Assembly: GCA_964503475.1 (NCBI GenBank)
Contig: CAZCZU010000045.1
Span: forward strand, 1-18,701
DNA length: 18,701 bases
Reading direction: 5' to 3'
Source: CAZCZU01 sp964503475
Lineage (GTDB): Bacteria > Pseudomonadota > Zetaproteobacteria > Mariprofundales > Mariprofundaceae
Part shown: piece after piece, positions 12,979 to 18,701 of the stretch
How the letters are laid out: each line of letters begins with the position of its first letter
How positions within the stretch are numbered: position 1 is the stretch's first letter
Notes under the pieces: model-generated
What the model saw: the letters and a program-made list of their open reading frames with translations, nothing else
Told to the model about the DNA's origin: nothing
Databases searched by the model: none
Translations under genes and position numbers: made by a program

Positions 12979-13701
12979 ATGAAGACGAAAGTGATTAAGT
13001 CTGCCATGTCTGTTGCTCTGGCCTGCATGCTACCATCCTTGGCCCACGCAGATTCATACCCGGAAAGGATGGGTAAAATCAAGATGGACGCCTATATCAA
13101 CCTGCCGGCACCCGGATCGCTGATCGCGGTCAAGCGTGGCAATGAGATCCTGCTCATGTCTGGCAATGGGCGCTACATGGTGCGCGGGGCAATCTACGAT
13201 ATGTGGAACGGTGGGAAGCGCATCACCAGCATAGACGAGGCAAAAGAGAGTGCCCGGCATATTAAATTCAACAGCATGGGCTTGCATTTGGACGAATTGG
13301 CAACAGTGGATGTGGGCGAACAAGGGAAGCCCCAGGTTGTCATATTCATTGATCCCTCGTCAAAGCAATCCATGAATCTAATGAAGCAGTTGAATGACGT
13401 ACACGGGTACAGTTTCAAAATCATCGTTGTTGGCGCAATCGACAAGCAATCCGCAGCAAAAGCAAAAGGGTTAATGTGCTTGGCAGAAAAGGATGAAGAT
13501 AAAGCGCGGGACGCCCTGTTGTCGGGCGACCTTTCATTTGTCCAGAACGGTGAGTGCGGCAAGGAAAAGCTGCTTAAAACCCTTATGACAGCAACGATGT
13601 TTGGCATCAACCGCCTGCCATTCATTGTTGCTCCCAACGGCGAATATGCGATTGGCACACCCAAGGACATCACCGACTTTTTGGAGAGGAATAAAGAATG
13701 A
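12979..13701 (+). CDS. dsbC: DsbC-like thioredoxin-fold protein lacking the CxxC active site
   Basis: Product of 240 aa from ATG 12979, chosen because it starts a normal signal peptide (MKTKVIKSAMSVALACMLPS, then LAHA) with GAGG upstream. An ATG at 12922 overlapping traB would add 19 basic residues. The N-terminal dimerisation-like part is followed by the thioredoxin-like fold: PQVVIFIDPSSKQSMNLMKQ stands where DsbC proteins read VFTDPTCPYC. Both cysteines are Ser (SKQS). The cis-Pro loop is kept (GINRLPFIVAPNGEYAIG). Two other Cys-containing spots, MCLAEK and GECGK, remain. Known: transfer-region DsbC proteins isomerise disulfides of Tra proteins. Here only a chaperone-like or scaffold role is plausible. 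Confidence 0.75.
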   Translation: MKTKVIKSAMSVALACMLPSLAHADSYPERMGKIKMDAYINLPAPGSLIAVKRGNEILLMSGNGRYMVRGAIYDMWNGGKRITSIDEAKESARHIKFNSMGLHLDELATVDVGEQGKPQVVIFIDPSSKQSMNLMKQLNDVHGYSFKIIVVGAIDKQSAAKAKGLMCLAEKDEDKARDALLSGDLSFVQNGECGKEKLLKTLMTATMFGINRLPFIVAPNGEYAIGTPKDITDFLERNKE

Positions 13702-14150
13702 AAATTTTACGAGTCGCTGCATTAACGGCATCACTCTCTCTGTTGGCCAGTTGCGCTAGCATAGGTTATGGAAACGAAGAGTTCGGCTGCAAGGGCATCC
13801 CGGCCGGCAAAGAGTGCTCAACCACTGAGGAAGTGTATCAAGCTACCGACGGAGATATGAGCGAATCGCCTTGGAAGAAGGCAGGCAAACTCAGACAGGG
13901 CAAGAACAGCAAGACTTCCCCCACTGTGGTTGTGAAGCGAACAAAGATCGTGCTGCCGTCTCACAGTGACCCGATTCCTTTACGGACGCCAGCCCAGGTT
14001 ATGCGTATCTGGATTGCACCGTGGGAGGACAAGGACGGTGATTTGCACATGGCATCACTCGTTTATTCAGAGATTGAACACCGCCGATGGGTGGTGGGCT
14101 CAAAGGTTGGCGATGCAGGACTAGGCCGGGGTGTCTGGCTTAGAAAATAA
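13698..14150 (+). CDS. traV: TraV, outer-membrane lipoprotein of the secretion core
   Basis: Product of 150 aa. MKILRVAALTASLSLLASC is a lipoprotein signal with lipobox LASC (Cys19). After it comes the TraV signature FGCKGIPAGKECSTTEEVYQ with its two conserved Cys. The C-terminal part (RIWIAPWEDKDGDLHMASLV) is typical. Known role: the VirB7-like lipoprotein that anchors TraK and TraB to the outer membrane. ATG overlaps the previous stop by 4 bp. Confidence 0.88.
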   Translation: MKILRVAALTASLSLLASCASIGYGNEEFGCKGIPAGKECSTTEEVYQATDGDMSESPWKKAGKLRQGKNSKTSPTVVVKRTKIVLPSHSDPIPLRTPAQVMRIWIAPWEDKDGDLHMASLVYSEIEHRRWVVGSKVGDAGLGRGVWLRK

Positions 14151-14162
14151 ACGCCAATAAAG

Positions 14163-14174
14163 GCCGAATTCGGC
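14163..14174. repeat. 12-bp perfect palindrome before the pilin gene
   Basis: GCCGAATTCGGC sits in the 48-base gap between traV and traA, followed by seven A. It could form a short hairpin in the mRNA or be an operator. It is not a terminator for the + strand because the tail is A and not T. Confidence 0.35.
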
Positions 14175-14198
14175 AAAAAAAGAAGAAGGAGAGAAAAC

Positions 14199-14495
14199 GT
14201 GAAAAAGCAATATACCTTGATGGGGCTCACTCTTGCCTTCACAGGCATGATGTTAGTCCCCGACCTGGCGATGGCCGGTGTTGGCGGTACAGCTCTGAAC
14301 ACTGTGTGGACAACGATTGTTGATCTGACACAGGGTACCCTTGGTCGTATCATCACACTGCTTATCGTTGTGGGCGGTATCGCCGCAGCAGTGGTGAAGC
14401 AAAGCCTTTGGGCTTTCATTATCGGTTTGTCGGCTGGTATTGGCCTGTATAACGCGCCAACCATTATCAACACACTTGTAGCAGGTGTGCTGTAA
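14199..14495 (+). CDS. traA: TraA, conjugative pilin precursor
   Basis: Product of 98 aa from a GTG at 14199 with AAGGAGA six bases upstream. A long signal (ending LVPDLAMA, cleavage near residue 26) would leave a ~72-residue mature pilin, about the size of F pilin. It has two hydrophobic helices (IITLLIVVGGIAAAVV and FIIGLSAGIGLYNAPTIINT) joined by KQSLW. Known role: polymerises with phospholipid to form the conjugative pilus. Its gene is the only one in the cluster with a spaced leader and strong ribosome site, in keeping with high expression. Its stop overlaps the traC start by one base (TAATG). Confidence 0.85.
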   Translation: MKKQYTLMGLTLAFTGMMLVPDLAMAGVGGTALNTVWTTIVDLTQGTLGRIITLLIVVGGIAAAVVKQSLWAFIIGLSAGIGLYNAPTIINTLVAGVL

Positions 14496-16897
14496 TGAGA
14501 GAGGCGGCCTTAAAGAAAGCAAAGCGTAGCATGGCAGTGGACTTGATCCCTGTCGTGGCCGAAGACAAGGGGTTGTTTTTTACGGCCTCGAACGAGATTG
14601 GATTCGGATTTATCGCGGAGCCTCTTTGGGCCGCCGACTCACACACCGCGTCCAGGTTGAACGCGCTGCTCAATCTGGATTGGCCAGAAAACTCCTGCCT
14701 GCAAATTTCATTGTGGAATGGGCCGGACATTACTGCCACCTTATCCGAGTATCAGGATCTTCGCCCTGCGGATATGAGGGAAGAATCCAGGGTAAGGTCT
14801 AGTTTTCTCCGTAAGGGTACAATGGAGCCGTTGTACGACAACGTGATTGTCCGTAATGCTCAAGTCTTCATTACATACAAAACAAAAATACCGAACAAAC
14901 TCACTCGCATTCCTCAATCGTTCATTGAGACCACTGAAACCCTGAGAGGCGCGTGCATTGAAACACTGCGAACCGTGGGGTTTGCCGTAAGGGAGATGGG
15001 GCCAGACGGATTGATTCGCGCCTATAAGACGATTTTTGGCCGCACTGGCGATGCAGATTGGCGGTACGACGAAACAACCAGATACAATAGCGACGAACTG
15101 ATCTCGGAGCAGGTGTTTGACTACGACACATGCGTAGAGCTGAACCCATCCTCTATTTTTGTCGGAGAGGATACGGTCAAAGTCCTGTCCGTTAAACGCT
15201 TCCCCGAATATGCCTATTTTGGCGATGCCATTTCTTTCATTGGCGACCCGATGGAGGGTGGCCGAGGCATCCAGGAAAACGCGCTTGTAACAGCGAGTAT
15301 CATCTTTCCCGCTGTGGACAAAACAAAAACTATTATCGAAGGCAAGCGGAGCTACGTCCAGCATCAGGCTTATGGCCCCATGCTGCGTCACATTCCCGAA
15401 CTTGCCGAACTCAAGGCATCCTTTGATACCCTTCACGAATCATTCAGCGACGGCGACCGTCCGATCCTTGTCTATCTTGGACTAAGCATCTTTACACGAG
15501 GCAGGGACAAGGCGCGTGCTGCCGCTGCAGTATCAAACGCAAGGACATTCTGGCGTGAAAACGGATTCCAGTTGGTTGAGGACAGGTTTATTACGTTACC
15601 TGCATTCCTCAATCAGCTTCCGTTTGGCGTTGACCTGGATGGCTACAAGGATCTGTACAGGTATAAAACGATGGCCACAAGGCACGTTATCCCGATGCTG
15701 CCGCTTTTTTCCGACTGGAAAGGATCTCCTACACCGGCATTGACCTTCCTATCCCGTAAAGGGCAGTTAATGAGCTATTCATTGTACGATTCGGACTCCA
15801 ATTACAACCTTGTTATTGCAGCACAGTCCGGTTCGGGTAAATCATTCCTGACGAATGAGTTTATCAAGAGTTATATCCGCATGGGCGGACTGGTATGGAC
15901 GATTGACGTTGGCCGATCATACGAAAAGCTCTGTCATGCGATGGACGGGCAATTTATGGTGTTCACGAAAGAATCAAGCGTATGCCTCAACCCGTTCACC
16001 ATGATCAAGGACTATGAAGAGGAAGCGGATATTATTGTAGGACTGTTGCAGGCGATGGCGTCTCCGACAGAAAAAATGTCCGACTATCAGACCTCACAGC
16101 TCCGCCGTGTGGTCAGCGAGGTATGGTCGGAAAAGAAAAACGATACGACCGTTGATGATATTGCGGCAGCCTTGAAGTCGAACAACGACAACCGCGTTGC
16201 AGACATTGGGCATCAGCTATTTGCCTTCACGAAAAAAGGCGAATATGGCCGCTTCTTCGCGGGCCGCAATAATATCAGCTTCTCCAACCCGTTTACGGTG
16301 CTTGAATTGGAAGAGCTGAAAGGTAAAAGCCATCTGCAGCAGGTGGTGTTGCTGCAGCTCATCTATCAGATCCAGCAGGAAATGTACCTGGGTGAACGCG
16401 ACAGGCCGAAATTGGTACTGGTAGATGAAGCATGGGATCTCATGACCCAAGGCGACATTGCCAAGTTCATTGAAACCGGCTACCGCCGATTCCGCAAGTA
16501 CGGCGGTGCCGCAGTGACCATTACGCAATCCATCAACGACCTGTACGACTCACCGAGCGGGCGTGCTATCGCCGAATCCTCTGCGCATAAGCTGTTGCTA
16601 GGCCAGCAAGCGGAAGCTATCGAGCAAATCAAGGAGCAAAAGCGATTGCCTCTGGCCGATCATGGATATGAACTTCTTAAAACAGTGAAGACGATACCAG
16701 GTAAGTATTCGGAGATTTTTTTCATGTCGCCATATGGCTCTGGCATTGGCCGCCTCGTCGTAGATAACTTCCATAAACTGCTCTATTCAACCAGCGCGAA
16801 GGACATCCATGCACTCAATCAGTACAGAAAACAGGGCAAAACCATCGAGGAAGCGATTTACAGCGTTCTTGAAGATCGCGGGCAGTCGGCAATTTAG
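14495..16897 (+). CDS. traC: TraC, VirB4-like ATPase of the type IV secretion system
   Basis: Product of 800 aa, the usual TraC length. The N-terminal part (LWAADSHTASRLNALLNLDW) matches TraC of F-type systems. The Walker A is IAAQSGSGKSFLTNEF (near residue 445). The Walker B is LVLVDEAWDLM (near residue 638), followed by RFRKYGGAAVTITQSINDLY. Known role: the cytoplasmic ATPase that drives pilus assembly and transfer. The start ATG overlaps the traA stop, so translation is coupled to the pilin. Confidence 0.92.
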   Translation: MREAALKKAKRSMAVDLIPVVAEDKGLFFTASNEIGFGFIAEPLWAADSHTASRLNALLNLDWPENSCLQISLWNGPDITATLSEYQDLRPADMREESRVRSSFLRKGTMEPLYDNVIVRNAQVFITYKTKIPNKLTRIPQSFIETTETLRGACIETLRTVGFAVREMGPDGLIRAYKTIFGRTGDADWRYDETTRYNSDELISEQVFDYDTCVELNPSSIFVGEDTVKVLSVKRFPEYAYFGDAISFIGDPMEGGRGIQENALVTASIIFPAVDKTKTIIEGKRSYVQHQAYGPMLRHIPELAELKASFDTLHESFSDGDRPILVYLGLSIFTRGRDKARAAAAVSNARTFWRENGFQLVEDRFITLPAFLNQLPFGVDLDGYKDLYRYKTMATRHVIPMLPLFSDWKGSPTPALTFLSRKGQLMSYSLYDSDSNYNLVIAAQSGSGKSFLTNEFIKSYIRMGGLVWTIDVGRSYEKLCHAMDGQFMVFTKESSVCLNPFTMIKDYEEEADIIVGLLQAMASPTEKMSDYQTSQLRRVVSEVWSEKKNDTTVDDIAAALKSNNDNRVADIGHQLFAFTKKGEYGRFFAGRNNISFSNPFTVLELEELKGKSHLQQVVLLQLIYQIQQEMYLGERDRPKLVLVDEAWDLMTQGDIAKFIETGYRRFRKYGGAAVTITQSINDLYDSPSGRAIAESSAHKLLLGQQAEAIEQIKEQKRLPLADHGYELLKTVKTIPGKYSEIFFMSPYGSGIGRLVVDNFHKLLYSTSAKDIHALNQYRKQGKTIEEAIYSVLEDRGQSAI

Positions 16898-16908
16898 AAG
16901 GAGATACC

Positions 16909-17247
16909 ATGAGTGAAATAGAAAAAAAAGAAACGCCCTCCAAGGGCAATGGTAACGGAGCGCTAACACTCATTGGCCTGGCCTTGGTTGCCATTATTTC
17001 CGCCGGCGCTGTTGGCGGAGTTCTGGCAAAGAGTCTTGGCGACGACACTCAGGCAAAGATCATTGTGCTCCGCCTTGCTGATTATGTAGAAGCAATGAAA
17101 GGAGAGGGTAAGCTAACGCCATCTGTTGCGGACGAGAGTATTCTCGCAATGAAAAGGGATGCAAAAGATCTGGCCGCAAAGGGGTATATTGTTCTGAAAG
17201 AAAACGCAATCATCGCCGCGCCAGAGGGGAGTGTTCTCAAACCCTGA
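16909..17247 (+). CDS. trbI: TrbI-like F-type transfer membrane protein
   Basis: Product of 112 aa with a near-perfect ribosome site (AAGGAGATACC before ATG). A short basic cytoplasmic start is followed by one membrane segment (~18-41) and a periplasmic part (AKIIVLRLADYVEAMKG; AKDLAAKGYIVLKENAIIAA). The last motif resembles the TrbI_F family ending (VILVKPAVVAG). Known role in F: affects pilus retraction and is located after traC. The family assignment is by pattern only. A terminator lies 34 bases after its stop. Confidence 0.6.
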   Translation: MSEIEKKETPSKGNGNGALTLIGLALVAIISAGAVGGVLAKSLGDDTQAKIIVLRLADYVEAMKGEGKLTPSVADESILAMKRDAKDLAAKGYIVLKENAIIAAPEGSVLKP

Positions 17248-17280
17248 CTGAATTCCACAGCGATACCGGCCATTAGAAGC

Positions 17281-17310
17281 CCGTGCGCCTTGATTGGCTC
17301 GCGGTTTTTT
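17281..17310 (+). terminator. rho-independent terminator after trbI-like gene
   Basis: CCGTGCGCC (17281-17289) pairs with GGCTCGCGG (17296-17304): 8 of 9 pairs including one G-T wobble, with a TTGATT loop. Six T follow (17305-17310). It is a good intrinsic terminator in the middle of the transfer operon. Confidence 0.65.
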
Positions 17311-17393
17311 GTGGCTGCAATGCTGGTTGGTGAGAGCACTCTTAAAAGAATGGTAACAGTTGCAGTTTAGTAATAAGGCCAAGGAGTAAGAGG

Positions 17394-18041
17394 ATGGTGA
17401 AGCAGAACGCTCTTTTTCCGCAAACACCGCCACCGGATTGCGATCTTCGTATCAACACTGTTGGCTATCTGTTTGACGATAATTGCGAGCCTTTTCTGCG
17501 CCTGGTTGGCGGGCGACTGGGCAGTGAAGGTGCAGACGAATGGATACTCAATGCGCTACCGTCGAACTGGCAAAGAGCGCCTGCCGAATGGAAAGAGCGT
17601 TACGGCTCTCCGGGCGAACCTGGTTGGCCGGGCGATATTCTATACAGCCTGGATTTCATGTGGGCTGAGACATCGCCTGCATTTTGCTTCCCGTATGATG
17701 GCCCGACACAGCTTTCCGCCGAGGAAGTGAAGATATGCGAGGACGTCCTTGAAACAGGGACTGATCTCACCATCGAGCAAATCTACCTGTACGTTGAATG
17801 CTTCGGTCTGCGGCCTGGGCAGATATTAAAGGGAAACCAACCTTCCCTGGAGCAATTGTCGATGCTTTTTAACAGTATCGAGCCAAACAATGACCCGTTC
17901 GGATATACGATGATTGCCTGCATGATGATGACTGGGATACATCCGGAGGACAAGAAAGTGCTAAATTCTGCCATTAAATATCCAATGCCAGACGGCTGGA
18001 CAATCATCATCTCGGACAATGGCGACGTGGATTTTGAATAG
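17394..18041 (+). CDS. hypothetical acidic protein, 215 aa
   Basis: Product beginning MVKQNALFPQTPPPDCDLRI and ending SDNGDVDFE, with AAGGAG before the ATG. It is acidic (roughly 33 Asp/Glu against 13 Lys/Arg by hand count), soluble, and has Trp/Pro-rich segments (EPGWPGDILYSLDFMWAE). I recognise no family. It is flanked by the terminator at 17281 on the left and a TnpB-like scrap plus the S26 peptidase gene on the right, interrupting the expected traC-to-signal-peptidase order. This suggests an inserted accessory gene. Its acidity leaves room for a DNA-mimic or inhibitor role, but that is only a guess. No clear promoter was found in 17311-17393. Confidence 0.65.
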   Translation: MVKQNALFPQTPPPDCDLRINTVGYLFDDNCEPFLRLVGGRLGSEGADEWILNALPSNWQRAPAEWKERYGSPGEPGWPGDILYSLDFMWAETSPAFCFPYDGPTQLSAEEVKICEDVLETGTDLTIEQIYLYVECFGLRPGQILKGNQPSLEQLSMLFNSIEPNNDPFGYTMIACMMMTGIHPEDKKVLNSAIKYPMPDGWTIIISDNGDVDFE

Positions 18042-18054
18042 CCTGCGCGGCGGG

Positions 18055-18129
18055 AATAGAAAACTCGTCGCCCGCCTCCATGAGCGCATCGCCAATCACA
18101 AGAAGGATCGCAACCACAAGCTGTCACGG
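18055..18129 (+). pseudogene. possible TnpB internal fragment
   Basis: In the frame opened at 18019, codons 18055-18129 read NRKLVARLHERIANHKKDRN followed by HKLSR. That pattern closely resembles the TnpB region RxxxxxLARLHxRIANxRxDxLHKLS just before the RuvC core. Sequence before and after is not TnpB-like, and the frame runs on to 18258, 47 bases into the S26 gene, with no ribosome site. I read it as a scrap of an inserted TnpB gene. Chance similarity of a basic helix is the alternative. Confidence 0.4.
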
Positions 18130-18211
18130 CATCCAGGCAAACCAGCAAAACATGACAAAAAAGCAGTTCTTTCGCCGGGGAAGTTGGTAAATCTGACAGT
18201 AGATTGCCTGC

Positions 18212-18701
18212 ATGGCAATTTCACACTTTCTTCAACTACGCATCAAATTCTTCGCTAAGGGCATCTTGCTCACAGCTCTGTTCACCAGCCCCGGCGTCTG
18301 GTTTTTCCAAACCCATTCTATCGGCATAGATACACAAGCCGAAACATGCCTGCCATTCCGTGTTTACCTGTACAGCAAGGTTGGCGACGAACCATTAAAG
18401 CCCGGAGACTATGTGAGCTTCCACATGGACGAGAGAGGGTCTCCATTTTTCCACAACGGACAGACTTTCATCAAGAAAGTTGCAGCATCCGCAGGCGATA
18501 CCATCGAGATCAAGGGTGGGTTTGTGTACATCAACGGCAAGGCTGTGAAAGCAGTCAGTAAACATAACGCGGAAAAGATGCGGAAGCAGATCAAGGATTT
18601 CGACAGAAAACTGACATTAAAGGAAGGCGAGTATTGGGCGATGGCATCACATCCCAATTCGTTCGATTCAACCTATTGGGGTGTGTTGAACCAGTCACAA
18701 A
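18212..18701 (+). CDS. conjugative signal peptidase S26 (TraF/TrhF-like), 3' end beyond window
   Basis: An open frame of 163 codons from ATG 18212 to the window edge; an in-frame TAG at 18200 fixes the start region. One N-terminal membrane anchor (~13-32) is followed by the S26 fold. The first box is ETCLPFRVYLYSKVGDEPLK, the general-base region FIKKVAASAGDTIEIKGGFV (Lys88), and the late box EGEYWAMASHPNSFDSTYWG. In S26 peptidases a Ser precedes the first box Pro; here Cys46 is at that place. Known role: periplasmic processing of pilin or other Tra proteins. Position after traC/trbI matches IncA/C and SXT-like clusters. Confidence 0.75.
   Translation, partial: MAISHFLQLRIKFFAKGILLTALFTSPGVWFFQTHSIGIDTQAETCLPFRVYLYSKVGDEPLKPGDYVSFHMDERGSPFFHNGQTFIKKVAASAGDTIEIKGGFVYINGKAVKAVSKHNAEKMRKQIKDFDRKLTLKEGEYWAMASHPNSFDSTYWGVLNQSQ

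Noticed and set aside
18019..18258. 79-codon plus-strand frame as a genuine gene
   Set aside because: Starts inside the 215-aa gene without a ribosome site and runs 47 bases into the signal peptidase gene; only the TnpB-like middle is informative.

Overview
The window looks like part of a proteobacterial conjugative plasmid, or an integrative conjugative element with its own replication module. The basis is an F-type mating-pair-formation operon together with a MobH-type TraI relaxase. This pairing is known from IncA/C, IncHI and SXT/R391-like elements. The sequence does not allow a species assignment.

Left part (1-4300) is a mosaic of replication, regulatory and broken mobile DNA. A 3'-truncated REP-associated transposase (RAYT) gene abuts, tail to tail, a 3'-truncated RecG-like helicase gene. 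The helicase is the last gene of a leftward cluster headed by a small excisionase-like HTH protein and an unknown 65-aa protein. A replication-initiator-like gene with two tandem winged-helix domains is divergent from that cluster and carries three 22-bp iteron-like repeats inside its coding sequence. Downstream of it lie a sigma70-like promoter, a 10-codon ORF, a structured leader and one solitary type I-E CRISPR repeat without a visible array or cas gene. An internally deleted IS605-like element follows, containing a tnpB 3' end, a tnpA 3' end, and a hairpin at each end. A leftward lipoprotein gene then separates this region from the transfer genes.

Right part (4390-18701) is a tightly packed rightward transfer region: traI (relaxase), traD (coupling protein), a 107-aa unknown, a DUF4400-like membrane protein, traL, traE, traK, traB, a dsbC-like gene, traV, traA (pilin), traC (VirB4-like ATPase), a trbI-like gene, a 215-aa unknown, and the 5' part of a conjugative S26 signal peptidase gene. 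Many junctions are 4-bp ATGA/GTGA overlaps, so translational coupling is likely. TraI would process the origin of transfer, TraD would bring the relaxosome to the channel, TraL/E/K/B/V/C build the envelope-spanning secretion and pilus machine, TraA is its pilin, and the DsbC-like and S26 proteins belong to the maturation branch.

Most interesting items: the solitary CRISPR repeat behind its own promoter (candidate RNA-based anti-CRISPR), iterons inside the initiator gene that repeat in different reading frames, a DsbC-like protein whose CxxC is replaced by SxxS, a good terminator plus an unknown gene inside the transfer operon, and a Cys in place of the expected Ser in the S26 peptidase.
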